From Silurus meridionalis (Eukaryota > Chordata > Actinopteri > Siluriformes > Siluridae): a stretch of 64,000 bases of DNA. This document shows, one piece after another, positions 30,030 to 42,048 of the stretch. Where the stretch lies: NCBI RefSeq assembly GCF_014805685.1, contig NC_060896.1:14641889-14705888 (forward strand), in the 5' to 3' direction. The position numbers were made by a program, and so were the translations under genes. The notes under the pieces were generated by a model, which was given only the letters and a program-made list of their open reading frames with translations, was not told the origin of the DNA and did not search any database. The first letter of the stretch is position 1. Each line of letters opens with the position of its first letter.

Positions 30030-32175
30030 AAAGGGGCTTTTAATGTATAGAATATGATGCCAATACCCAACATGTCGCTTTCTTCTGTTAGTATTTATGC
30101 ATCTGGTGGAAAAGATTTTGGAGAAAAAGCTGCCCAGGCGATGTGGAAGTACAGCAAAAGAGATTGTTACAGTTTTTCAGTTCTGGAGCTACCTAGAGGC
30201 AGAGGGTGTGAACGAACTGGAGACGCACATCACCGAGCTGGCTGAGGAGGGTATGTTTTATAACTGTTTTCTCCCCAGTGTATGATCAACTTTTTGAAGG
30301 TGCAGTCTGGTTCACTTGCTGCTTTGTCTTTAACCTGATTTAGCAGCAGTGAAGAGGCCATTAGAAAACAATTTACATGCTTTGAATTTACATGCTTGCC
30401 ACGCCCATCCTCTCATTATCACATCATTTGTGACTTGTCTTTTTTTTCCCCCCTCCCTTCTGCCTCTAATCTCCTCTCATGAACCCTACGATCCACCTCC
30501 TCCCCCGTCTGGTTTCGGCTACAGTCTGGTTGGTGCAGTGTCTGCAGTCTGCTGATCAAGATGTGCTGCTGAAAGCCCTCAAAAAGCCTCCGGAGTGCAG
30601 TCTGAAGCGTGAGGGCCTGCGTGCCGTTAGCCTACTGCTCAGGGACCCACGGGGGAAGGTGTGCAGCAGTGCCAGTTCTCTGTTACGCAGCCTTGCAGAG
30701 CAGCCACGCCACAGAGAGAGGGTACGCCAAGGGAATGGACCATTTTTGACTTAAACGTGTGAACGTAAAGGTTACAAGGACTTAATTATGGCTAAAGGTT
30801 ATTTCTAATACAATAAATACCTTAGCAAGTGAAAATGTCTTAAATATGGGTAAAAAAGGCACTTTATTTATTTATTTAATTTTCCCATTTAAAGTATTTT
30901 ATCATTATTGATAGCAAAACTACAAATAAAACTTATAAAATATAAAAATGTCTTGTTTTGTCTTTAAGAACTGAACTAGTTGCCAATATATAACTCATCT
31001 CATTTTCTATAGTGCAAGCATCATGAAATATTTTGTAATATATACATAAGCTTTAAAAACCCCCACAGAGGTTTAAGTTTATGTTGTCCCCTGCTTGCTA
31101 CACCACCAGTGTGTTCCTTTTGTAAAACTGTATGTTCACTGAATCTCTTTGTCAGGCTCTTGTGACTTGTCTGGAGCTGCTGGAGGATGAAAGTGTTGAG
31201 ACCCGTGTGTGTGGCTGTAAAGCACTCGCATGTCTAAAGGTTAGCCTCTTGATCTTTTCAGTAATTGTTTTGCATGTTCACATTAGATCAAAAGTTATTT
31301 TAATTGGGCATATATAGGGTAAATCTGATATTTGGTGGTAGCTTATAATAGTGGTAGCTTACAATAAAAGCCACTTGACTTGACTTGACTTGAGCTTGTT
31401 TTCGAATTATTGAACTTTTGATTAAACCGCTTTTAAATCAAGAATGCAATCAAATTGGTAGATTTGTGTAAGTACTAAGTGTAAGAAGTGTGTGTGAATA
31501 CTTTGATAACTATGGTTTGGGTTTCCCGGTAAAATGACCCACTGGCTATGCTTCTTGGGCCAATTTGAAGGCCACTGATGTATAGCACAAATGTCAAAAA
31601 TGTATTCCATTTCAAATGACTATTATTTTTTCTGTTCGAAGGGAAGAACAATAACATGGTAACAATTACACTGTAGTTTATTTCAAATGGAAATAAAATT
31701 GTGATTTGTATACAAAGACTTTCATGTTCAGAAAATGCTGCTGAAATTGTATTCATACATGTTTGGTATATGTAATTGATACCAAAAAAAAAAATGATGT
31801 ATGCGGTATTTGTATGCTAGGCTAAAGAGAGCATTGAGCAGCTGGTATACCTGTGCCGGACAGACAAGGAGGATGTAAGAGATGCCGCCAAACAAGCTCT
31901 GCTCGTGCTGGGTAAGTCATAACATCAGTAGATAAGAATGCATTACGGATTAAAAAAACGGGTGCAGAAAAAAAAGCACCCGATAAAAAGACTTCAGATA
32001 ATGGATTTCGACTCTGAAAGAAAGGCTTGAAATTTTAGTTGTTTGCAGCTGTTGGATTTGTTGTTTTTACTGTGTGTGTGCAGGTGAGGAAGGGATGATG
32101 GCCCATCAGCATCTCGAACAGGATGGAGTTGCTCGACTTTTTGCACCTGGCAGCATGGCCAGCACTGCATTTTAA
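6192..32175 (+). CDS. ripor1: RIPOR1 (FAM65A), Rho family-interacting cell polarisation regulator 1
   Basis: Coding exons: 6192-6289, 9105-9257, 11421-11499, 11862-11885, 12217-12270, 17206-17355, 18809-18872, 19038-19081, 20147-20272, 22522-22670, 23283-23406, 25261-26205, 27327-27457, 28791-28941, 29263-29398, 29611-29772, 30092-30250, 30525-30721, 31156-31239, 31821-31911, 32084-32175. All introns are GT-AG, phases close, and the product is 1070 residues (mammalian about 1220). Recognition rests on the start ([12 protein letters not shown]), the Rho-binding N-terminal half ([18 protein letters not shown], [16 protein letters not shown]), [13 protein letters not shown], the segment EELENGTAW with [14 protein letters not shown], and the C-terminus PGSMASTAF. 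Residues 1-355 hold the HR1-like coiled coil and PL48-type region. Residues 356-670 are a low-complexity acidic linker. Residues from about 917 form ARM/HEAT-like helices. The family binds active Rho and, in mammals, affects Golgi and cell polarity. The start ATG lies 26 nt into exon 6166-6289; the next upstream exon is unknown. Confidence 0.93.
6590..7387 (+). mobile_element. 5'-truncated L2/Rex-like LINE, reverse transcriptase C-terminus
   Basis: Three frames together read as the C-terminal part of a fish LINE reverse transcriptase. Visible pieces are [24 protein letters not shown], the segment [15 protein letters not shown] and APKLWNSLH. The frame is broken by stops and shifts near 6890 and 7045, so the copy is dead. 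It ends in an ATT repeat (about 7372-7386), the usual 3' tail of this class. It sits in RIPOR1 intron 1, in the gene's orientation. Clade (L2 or Rex1) is from memory. Confidence 0.75.
7531..7664. repeat. (AG)n microsatellite followed by a minisatellite
   Basis: About 21 AG units (from 7531) lead into four spaced copies of a unit of roughly 24-32 nt that starts GATGTTTTAAGAGAGAGAAA. The last copy is partial. The unit appears to have grown out of the flank of the AG tract. Open frames here that read as Arg-Glu repeats are artefacts of the repeat. Confidence 0.85.
8021..8070. repeat. AT-rich simple repeat (TAA)n
   Basis: A run of TAATAATAAAATAATA type with an internal A9-10 tract lies between the minisatellite and the inverted-repeat element that follows. 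It carries no coding signal. Confidence 0.7.
8149..8872. mobile_element. Non-autonomous DNA transposon with terminal inverted repeats, TA-flanked
   Basis: The left end reads TACCATATTTTTTCGGACTA. The reverse complement of the right end (ending 8870) reads TACTGTAATTTCCGGACTAT. They share CGGACTATAA plus a diverged outer part. Both ends are bordered by TA, consistent with a Tc1/mariner/pogo-type target duplication. Near-terminal CGGCTTATAA-type motifs recur inside. No transposase frame is intact. The superfamily is inferred from the TA borders only. Confidence 0.65.
9396..10183. mobile_element. hAT-type MITE with exact 8-bp target-site duplication
   Basis: Element 9404-10175 (772 bp). Termini are CATGGGCGTAAAT on the left and ATTTACGCCTATG on the right, whose reverse complement is CATAGGCGTAAAT, so 12 of 13 bases are inverted. 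The flanks are the same 8 bases, AGCAAGAC, at 9396-9403 and 10176-10183. An 8-bp duplication is the hAT hallmark. G-rich (GGGGGGGACA) and C-rich (CCCCACCCC) tracts sit just inside the ends. There is no transposase. It lies in RIPOR1 intron 2. Confidence 0.85.
10089..10155. repeat. 12-bp tandem repeat and C-rich tract inside the MITE
   Basis: TTAATGGAGTTG occurs three times in tandem (10089-10124), followed by a CCCCA-rich stretch to 10155. Both lie near the right end of the hAT-type element and are probably internal expansions of it. Confidence 0.75.
10184..11420. other. RIPOR1 intron 2 remainder, nothing recognised
   Basis: This is AT-rich intron sequence between the hAT-type element and exon 3. 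I see no coding frame, RNA gene or recognisable repeat, only short A and T runs. Confidence 0.5.
11862..11885 (+). other. ripor1: RIPOR1 24-nt micro-exon
   Basis: This in-frame micro-exon encodes GFLYELDK and has clean borders (TTACAG before, GTGAGG after). The residues match the conserved GFLYDLDK of mammalian RIPOR1. It falls between an exon ending KESKRNSRL and one starting QVKVIERF, so it lies inside the N-terminal coiled coil. It is phase 0 on both sides and could be skipped without a frameshift. Confidence 0.88.
13055..13340 (+). repeat. SINE-like dispersed repeat fragment
   Basis: A B-box-like GCAAGTTTGAATCCAGATGA is followed by CATGGCGGGGACC and GGTCATGCTCTCTGGGTGGG. This order resembles a tRNA-derived fish repeat that carries a GCCATGCTCTCTGG motif. 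The assignment is from memory and the copy is diverged. Confidence 0.4.
13582..13620. repeat. (CA)n microsatellite
   Basis: About 19 CA units are preceded by an impure CGCACACGC stretch from 13559. The tract lies in RIPOR1 intron 5. Confidence 0.95.
14421..14462. repeat. (TG)n microsatellite
   Basis: About 20 TG units lie in RIPOR1 intron 5. Confidence 0.95.
15420..15476. repeat. (CA)n microsatellite
   Basis: About 28 CA units, one of the longest pure CA tracts in the window, lie in RIPOR1 intron 5. Confidence 0.95.
17356..18808. other. RIPOR1 intron 6, nothing recognised
   Basis: The intron is 1.45 kb of AT-rich sequence. I see no repeat family, RNA gene or extra exon that I can support. 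Confidence 0.5.
19300..19600 (+). mobile_element. Tc1-like transposon fragment, 3' half
   Basis: The segment reads like the C-terminal part of a fish Tc1-type transposase and its 3' end: CCTGTTCCAGCATGGCAATG, GTGCACAAAGTGAGCTCC, GAGTGGCCTGC and, near the end, CAGGTGACCCAAAAC. A related fragment in the opposite orientation occurs at 51945-52260. The frame is broken and the right terminus is missing. It lies in RIPOR1 intron 8. Confidence 0.6.
19975..20060 (+). repeat. SINE fragment
   Basis: GCTTAGTAGTTAAATCTCAG, then CGCTGCCAAGATGCC and GAGCAAGCTCCCTAACTC, matches the middle of the same tRNA-derived SINE type seen at 1112-1280, with the B-box partly deleted. Confidence 0.5.
20273..22521. other. 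RIPOR1 intron 9 (2.2 kb)
   Basis: The intron contains one LINE-tail remnant (21760-21900). The rest is AT-rich without a supportable exon. Confidence 0.5.
21760..21900 (-). repeat. LINE 3'-end remnant, minus strand
   Basis: CTGTGGCAAAGAAAAACTCC, then GAGGAAGAAACCTTGAGAGG and AACCAGACTCA, is the reverse complement of a very common fish LINE 3' region. That region reads GGTTTCTTCC and GGGAGTTTTT on its own strand. A plus-strand copy is present at 55105-55370. Confidence 0.6.
22671..23282. other. RIPOR1 intron 10, nothing recognised
   Basis: The intron is about 610 bp of AT-rich sequence with no identifiable element. Confidence 0.5.
23970..24113 (+). other. ripor1: Candidate RIPOR1 cassette exon, 48 codons
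   Basis: Between coding exons 11 and 12, an acceptor (ATACAG ending at 23969) and a consensus donor (GTAAGT from 24114) bracket 144 nt with no stop. It starts and ends in phase 0, exactly the phase of the flanking exons. The frame reads [18 protein letters not shown], then [14 protein letters not shown] and [10 protein letters not shown]. Base composition is richer in G and C than the surrounding intron. Inclusion would add 48 residues between the REQAFY end of exon 11 and the NMLKRQEE start of exon 12. The frame continues upstream to an ATG at 23943, so an alternative first exon is also possible. No transcript evidence is available here. Confidence 0.6.
24382..24420. repeat. (CA)n microsatellite
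   Basis: About 19 CA units lie in RIPOR1 intron 11, roughly 270 bp downstream of the candidate cassette exon. Confidence 0.95.
25261..26205 (+). other. ripor1: RIPOR1 large linker exon (315 codons)
   Basis: This is the largest exon, in phase 0 at both ends. It starts with the conserved [15 protein letters not shown] and [14 protein letters not shown] block. A variable acidic, Ser/Thr-rich linker follows, with the Glu-run [12 protein letters not shown] and conserved [13 protein letters not shown]. It ends with [20 protein letters not shown], a conserved coiled-coil entry. The mammalian linker is longer and Thr/Pro-repeat-rich, which accounts for the shorter fish protein. Confidence 0.9.
26275..26640 (+). 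repeat. L2/SINE-type dispersed repeat with two (TG)n tracts
   Basis: The order is GTTCTGGAGTTCGGGGGTTTCA, TTTCCTCTCACAACC, CTAAATTGCCC, CTGCGATGGACCACTTCCCA, CTCTGGATCCATGG and finally AATCAATGAATGAAT. This is the classic structure and GAAT-type tail of a common fish retroposon. TG tracts at 26339-26383 and 26467-26515 interrupt it. It lies in RIPOR1 intron 12, in the gene's orientation. Confidence 0.65.
27294..27326 (+). repeat. (TG)n abutting the RIPOR1 exon 13 acceptor
   Basis: About 15 TG units run directly into the AG of the exon 13 splice acceptor (exon starts 27327). The tract replaces a normal C/T-rich region. UG repeats are known binding sites for TDP-43 and CELF proteins. Confidence 0.85.
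27458..28790. other. RIPOR1 intron 13
   Basis: The intron contains the 66-bp tandem duplication at 27772-27894 and a TG tract (28765-28786) that runs up to ACAG before exon 14. Nothing else is recognised. Confidence 0.55.
27772..27894. repeat. 66-bp direct tandem duplication
   Basis: The unit starts TTTTAAATTGAACTTA and contains TTGTTTGTATTAAACATG, then TTAGTTTT. It occurs at 27772-27837 and again at 27838-27894, where the second copy is partial. Few differences separate the copies, so the duplication looks fairly recent. Confidence 0.85.
29954..30027. repeat. (AT)n microsatellite
   Basis: About 37 AT units lie in RIPOR1 intron 16, ending 64 bp before the exon 17 acceptor. The tract is fully self-complementary. 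Confidence 0.95.
31373..31393. repeat. (TTGAC)n short tandem repeat
   Basis: Four CTTGA/ACTTG units occur, preceded by AATAAAAGCC. This motif is typical of the end of a common fish LINE (compare the CAAGT-type string at 50672-50700). It lies in RIPOR1 intron 19. Confidence 0.6.
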
Positions 32176-33562
32176 GCACCATCAACTCACAGAAACTATA
32201 GACCAATGTCTTCTGTGTACTCAGACTTGTATGCCAGTAAAGGACTTGTGATCAAACATAGATCACCATTGAAGTGCAAATAAATCCTGAATCACCTTGT
32301 TAAACAGAGCGACTGCAGACGATTTAAACAATCGTCTGCAGAACAGTGGACACATTGGAACTTGACTGATAAGCTACAAATTAAAATCAGTTAAATGATA
32401 CAATGGAAATGAGATGTTGGAGAAATGCTCTACATTGAGAGTTGCCTCCACAATTCACAACAGAGCTCTCAAATGAGTGTATGACTTCATGTCGCATGCA
32501 TGGACATTGTTTTTTTTTTTTACTTGCCATCATGCTCACTGAGAGCAGGAGAATAAAAAGTGTTACTTTCATGTGACTTATTTAACAGGGGTGCACTTTT
32601 TTAACCTGATGAGCATTTTCTGAAGCTCAGTTTGTGTTGACACAGTGTGCTAGTGTTCATGTTTGTCAGGTGTAAGTGGGACAGAGTTCAGGTGGTAAAA
32701 GTGAGTGAATGTGTTTCTAGTGAAGAGTTACAGTATAACTGCTATCATTCCATACTGTCACTATATATGCTTTACTGATAAAGTAATCTGTGTACATGTT
32801 TGTGTTTTAGTTTTTTTTAACCATGTTTACACTCAAAAGCAAATGTAGGCCTGCTTTGAGTGCTAATGAAACCTTCACAGTGCACTTCCTGAGATTCAAG
32901 TCAACAACATTGTATCTGAGGGGGATATCTGCTGTAAAAAAAAATAACAGAGGGGCTATTTTATATGAAAAAACAAATAATATTAGTATTAGTTGAATAA
33001 AAATATACGGACTATGATTGACTTTGCCTTGCAATAGTATAGTGCATGTAATATTTAGACCAGGCCCACTGCAAACTAAACGAAGATTCAGAGCGCTCCT
33101 CGAGTGCTGCTAGACACATGTTCAGCGCTGGAATCTCAGCTCTTCACCCGAGTTTACGTTGAGACTTAGGAAGACAAAGCCTCAATGTACAAGTGCCTCA
33201 AATGACTGGGGAGTGATTGTGTTAAGAAAGTAGACTTATTTAAAATGGAAAGTAAGAGCAGTTGATAAACTGTAAACGCAGATTTAATTATATATATTTT
33301 TTCTTTAAAGACATACAGACTGTGCATCGTTGTTTTTTAAGTAAGAAATGTTCATTGTTTGACAAAGATCTTGATGTCAAGTGAAAAACAAGACTATTAA
33401 AATCAGAAAAAAAATCCCTTGTGTTCTGCTTGAATAAATGAAGAAGCCTAAAGTTAATCTGGCATATTTTGAACGGGTTATTTAATAGAAAACATTTTTA
33501 TTTTTAATGAAAATATTTAATAGACATTGCAAAACCTTTTTTTTGTATTTCTTTACAATAAA
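32176..33562 (+). other. ripor1: RIPOR1 3' untranslated region
   Basis: Sequence after the stop codon carries several AATAAA signals: 32279-32284 (about 105 nt after the stop), 32552-32557 and 33557-33562. A tight hairpin at 32313-32341 follows the first signal. The last signal is the furthest plausible end and lies about 250 bp before the likely CTCF transcription start. Which signal is used cannot be told from sequence. Confidence 0.6.
32313..32341 (+). other. Perfect 12-bp stem with 5-nt loop in the RIPOR1 3'UTR
   Basis: CTGCAGACGATT at 32313-32324 pairs exactly with AATCGTCTGCAG at 32330-32341 around the loop TAAAC. It lies about 30 nt after the first AATAAA signal. It is too short for a pre-miRNA, but could be a structured RNA element. 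Confidence 0.7.
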
Positions 33563-33639
33563 AGTCCATGAACGGTAGTATTATGTTGATTACACATTAA
33601 TAGAAGTTTTCAGCACTGAGCATATCAGGACACTGCGTG

Positions 33640-33953
33640 TGCGCGCGCGCTTAGTGAAATCCGTTGGAGAATAAAGCATGAAATTTAAAAGTGCTAGCGC
33701 CCCTTTTGGCCAATCGGCACAGCGCTGTGTTTACACCCCTCCCTCCTCCTCGTCGCCACCGCCCCCCTGCGTGCCGCGCATGCGCAGCAACCGCCTCGGG
33801 CCGCCATTTTGTGCGGAGCCTACTCTGCAAAAGCGGGAGAGGATTAAAACCAGCGAAGGGGAAGCACGCAGTTATACTTTGCCTCGTACTAAAGGAAGAG
33901 CGGATCGCGGGCCTCGGGTCGAATTCAACGAGAGGATAAACGAGCAAAAGCAG
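33640..33953 (+). promoter_or_regulatory. ctcf: CTCF promoter and non-coding first exon, CpG-rich
   Basis: Composition changes abruptly to GC- and CpG-rich. Recognisable motifs are a CCAAT box (33710-33714), a palindromic NRF1-type site GCGCATGCGCA (33776-33786) and a YY1-type site GCCGCCATTTTG (33800-33811). No TATA box stands out, as is usual for a housekeeping gene. A donor follows at GCAAAAGCAG/GTAAAA (exon end 33953), so transcription should start near or just after the YY1-type site. The open frames across this region have no protein resemblance and are chance frames in GC-rich DNA. Confidence 0.75.
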
Positions 33954-35689
33954 GTAAAATTGTGGCACTTTTCCGAACGGGGGGAGTTTTGCAGGATCTT
34001 TAATCGGCCTCTAGGTGTCACGATGGGGCTCCTGGTCCAGGCGGCTGGCGGGGGGTGTTTGTCTCCCTCTATCGTTATCGAAAATTTAGCAAAAAAACAC
34101 TTATAACCCAGAAGTTCGGGGTTATGCCCGATTATTACGTGCTATCGAACTTATATCAGACGGCATTTCGGCGAGATGCTTCATTTTAACACTTCAGTAT
34201 TTGCGCCCCTCTTTAGGCCAGGCCTCCATTTTCTTTTTCTTCTCTTTGTTTCCGTGACAAAAACCCGCCGTTTCTGGATGGAGCAATAGCTTAGCAAACA
34301 AGCTAATATCGCCCGTAAAAGATCGATCGTTTTGAGTTCTGGAAGTACACAACCACCACGTATAATCCTTTAATACCAAACGGAAATTGATTTCCTCCTT
34401 TTTATGTCATTTTGGTGTCCAGACAGCGCCAACAAACTGACTAACTCCTTAGCTTAGCAATAGCATAGCTAGCAGTTTGTTGGCGCCCCTCCTCAACCGC
34501 GATTCAAACCTACACAGCCCTTCCTGGCCCATTACACAGCGCGCGCACACGTACCCCTCACTCAAGCCGTAACACTAAAATCTCCAGCGGCGATGATCCC
34601 AGCTTGTTGGTTCCTAGTCTTCATCTTCCTCGAAATCGATCGCCGTGATGAGCAAAGTTAAACGATGGAATCGGTGGCTAGCTTGCGGTTGTTTGCTAGC
34701 CAGCTTGTTGCGCAGATGAAAATCGGACGAGGAAGACGGCGAGCTCGATGAAGCCGACAGTTGATTTTAAATGATTCTTAACATGTTTTCTCGAAGTCTT
34801 TTCTAACTGGTTTTCCCCCAAAGCTTAAGGGCATCTTAAATCTCAGTGATCGCTGATCCCAGTGGAGTGCTGAATACGTTCATTGGCCGCTCGCTTATTG
34901 AGACACTAGCCACCTCAAGCGGCTGACGACTGAGGGGATAAAACTGCGGAGAGCTCCCTCTACAACCCGGCTGGTAGCGGTACAAAAACGCTGTTAATCA
35001 GCTCAGAATGCCCTCTTGCTGTGGTGGAAAATCTTTCAGCATAACCCAGTGTGGGTAGTTGATGACCGACTGTGCGTCTGCACCATTTGTAAATTTCGGG
35101 TGTTTTTTGGCGTGTACATGAGTAAGATCAGGAAATGAAGGAGTCATAGCAGGGCACGTTTCCAGAGCACAAACTGACAAAGTACCAAAAGCTGCAGAAG
35201 GTCCGTTATGAAGATCAGAGCTGAAACTAGCACGTCTCCTATCATCTGTTGGAGATAAAAACACCTGTTAACGACTTTCTTATTGTGGTTTGATATACTT
35301 TTGATTCTGGTAATGTGGAGCTGTTGTTAGAGAAACCCAAGATACGGCACATCCTGTTTAAGCTTCTCGTTGCATTATAAAACGTTCCTAATCATGTCTT
35401 GATGTTGTTCTGTATTTTCTTACGAGGAAGGAAGGTCAGATGTAGCGAATGCAGAGAATTGAAGAGGGCAGGAGAGTAGAGAGGCGAAGTACACATTTTT
35501 GGTGCAGGTAACTTCAGCAAGGCAGTAAGTTGTACCATCCCGCAGACATGTAAGTCTAATTTAGCGAGTCTCTCTTGTTTTGCTTGTTAGGAACCTGTAA
35601 TGGTGTAAGCATATATCATTTTGGATGGTGATCTTTAACACGGTGAATATTTACTTTAATCTTTAATGGAGGGTTTTTTTTTTTTGAAG
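33954..35689 (+). other. ctcf: CTCF intron(s) in the 5'UTR
   Basis: The first part is a continuation of the CpG island. It holds a perfect 14-bp inverted repeat (arms 34426-34439 and 34473-34486) and two GCGCCCCT cores (34203-34210 and 34483-34490). A possible second non-coding exon ends at 35507 with GGTGCAG/GTAACT, but its acceptor (TTACGAG, near 35426) is weak. The coding exon acceptor is at TTGAAG, ending 35689. Confidence 0.5.
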
Positions 35690-35698
35690 GTAGTACCC

Positions 35699-39539
<3,841 letters not shown>

Positions 39540-41221
39540 TGTGCTCTACCAGGCCTGATGTCCTTACGCTTGTATGCGTCCCCTCCCATGCTGTCACCTC
39601 CCTGCCTCACAGAACACAAACTTTTTTTCTGCTGTTTTCTCCTTCATTTTCTGGTCTGTGGAATGAAATACCCAATGTTCCTTTTCACTTTTAATCTTCA
39701 CTTTACATTTTTTTTTTGTTTTGTTACAAACCTTTGACTCAAGTGTGCGTGATGCTTTTTTTTTTTTTTTTTTTACATTTTGAGTTAATAGTCTGATTAG
39801 TCCATTGTATATCATCTAGTGTGTGGCAGGGGGTGCAGAGATGCTCATGTGCAAATCCAGTGATTATGATTGGTTCCTCATATTTACTGTAGTGAACTGC
39901 ACACATTTCAATGTTTTTGCCTAATTAACATGCCAATATCCTTAGAGACTACAATCTATTACATTACCATGGCAATATTTGAAAAGTAAAACTGGGTTGG
40001 CCTGGTCAAGCCTTGATATTTAGACTTTCTGTCACTGTTGTAGAATGGGCATTTTACCCAACAAATATCCTTTTAATATCTGACACAATTTTTATTATGT
40101 TGCAAATTCTTATTGCTTTCACTGGTTACAATTGATAAAAGAGAAAAGGTTAAAAATACAGCCATATAATTGTATGGCCTACGAGCGTTTCCATCTATTA
40201 CATATTGAAATAACTAGAAATCTGTGGTTGGTAACATTGTACAAAAGAAGAGTAACGGTGGCCGGTCCTGCGTGTAAATATGTTTTTTTGTTTTTGTTTC
40301 TTTTTTCGTTTTATGAATATTTTAACCATTTTCAAGTGAATCAATGACCTTGAATGCTGATGCAATGACATTTTAAACAGTAGTCATTTAAAAACATGCT
40401 CCCGAAAAGGTTTAAATCTTGATCAGGGTGTACATGTTAAATGCCCCGTTTCCTTTGTCCTTGGCCTTTTTCAGCTTTTTATGTTACCAGGGTTTGTGTT
40501 TTCTGCTTTTCAGGGAGAAAATTAGATCTTTTCCTTTATAATGACGATAAGAGTCGATAGCTTGTTTCTGTCATTGCATATTTTCATGTTGCTTTTCAGA
40601 CTTTGAATGGTGAGCTTAGCTCTTGCCTGCTATAGTGGTAACATGGAATTGGGCAGCTGGGGTTTAGGCCCTGAAAAGGAAGGAAAAAGGACAGGTGGAA
40701 AATTTTCAAGTTGGCCAATGCTAGATGAGTTCTATGACTTGGTGCCGGCTACACCCTAACTTTCAGATTTGGTGTGACTGCTGACGTGCTTGAGTTGTTC
40801 ATTGATGACACAGCAGAAAAAGGTCTCTGTCCATAGCAACGTTCTCACATTTCTGTTCAGATCACGTAGAGTCCACACAGCTTGAGCTTGATGAAGCCAT
40901 TTTAATGCATTCTGTTCTGGAGGAACTGTTTGCATAGAGTTAGTTCAAAAGAAAGTTCACTTTTAGAAGGACTGAACATTTTCTGAACATTTTTTCCGGA
41001 TTCAGAATGTTTTCTTTACTTATTCTTTGCATTTACATTTCTTTTCTTTTGTTAAGCTCTTAATTTTAGGTTAATGCTTTTTTCCTTTTTTGTACCTAGC
41101 TTTAACTGTGTGAATTTTACAGTGGTCAGAAAACCCACATATAAAGACATTTATTATGGCTGGGTGGGGCTTTGAGGGAATAGGAAAAATGTGGAGAATG
41201 TATTGCTGTACAGCTAATAAA
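39540..41221 (+). other. ctcf: CTCF 3' untranslated region
   Basis: About 1.7 kb of AT/T-rich sequence without coding frames. The best polyadenylation signal is AATAAA at 41216-41221. T-runs occur at about 39758-39774. No other gene is visible on either strand. Confidence 0.65.
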
Positions 41222-42048
41222 ATAATATTGTCCTAGTCTAGCGTGATGTGTTTTTTTCTTGATTACTTCACAGCAGCTTAAAAAATTATATATTTTTTTT
41301 TTTTTTAATTTAAAAGGACAAATCATAAAAACTGTAGACGCTGAAACTGTTGTCAGTTCATATTGTTTATTTTAAAATGACTGCATTTACTGTTCAGTTA
41401 GACCTACATTTCTTGACCTCTAAGCAGATAATATAAAATAGGAATTCTTCTTAAACTTAAACATTCGGCCTTGTAGAAATGTTTTTTTCACCTGTCTAAT
41501 TCAGCAGCAGAGCTCTGAAAGCAGATCACGACTCTTTGTTTGCTATCGCTGCTAGGTGGTGCTATCGAGAAATTTTCTGACAATGCAGGGAGAACTGATC
41601 TCATCAGCCACATTTTCCTTTCATGCTATCAAATCTATTCGATCTGACAATCAGCTGATGTTGCTGTATGTACTTTGCTTTTGATTGTTAATTTGAGTGT
41701 ATTTTTTTTAAATAAATAGTAACGCCTCCTTTTTACTTAATAATTAATGAAAAGTTAGTCTGAATGTCTGTAGTCATTTCTGAGGATCTTATCGTGAGCT
41801 TTAAGCTTTTTAATGAGCTGGAAAGCTTTGCGGCACTTTGAAAGCACATGTGTAACGTTAAAGGTGTTGAGTGTAAGCCTAAAGTTATCACTTCCTGTCA
41901 CAACCTGTGGTTTCTGTAACCATGAGCATGAATCACAGTGCAGCAGGATGTGAATGTGTATGTGTATATTCCACCTGCACTTTGTAAGATCTGCTGTTGC
42001 TGGCCTCTTGTGCACCCTGTTCATGCACACAGTGCACAGTAAGGCGTG
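41222..42048. other. CTCF-CARMIL2 intergenic region and likely CARMIL2 promoter
   Basis: About 830 bp separate the CTCF polyadenylation signal and the CARMIL2 start codon. The sequence is not CpG-rich and no classical promoter motif stands out. Transcription of CARMIL2 must begin here unless a further upstream exon exists. Confidence 0.45.

Noticed and set aside
33678..34106. Long overlapping open frames (142, 105 and 82 codons) over the CTCF promoter
   Set aside because: They sit in CpG-rich DNA, cross the first-exon donor, overlap on both strands and resemble no protein. Stop codons are simply rare in GC-rich sequence.
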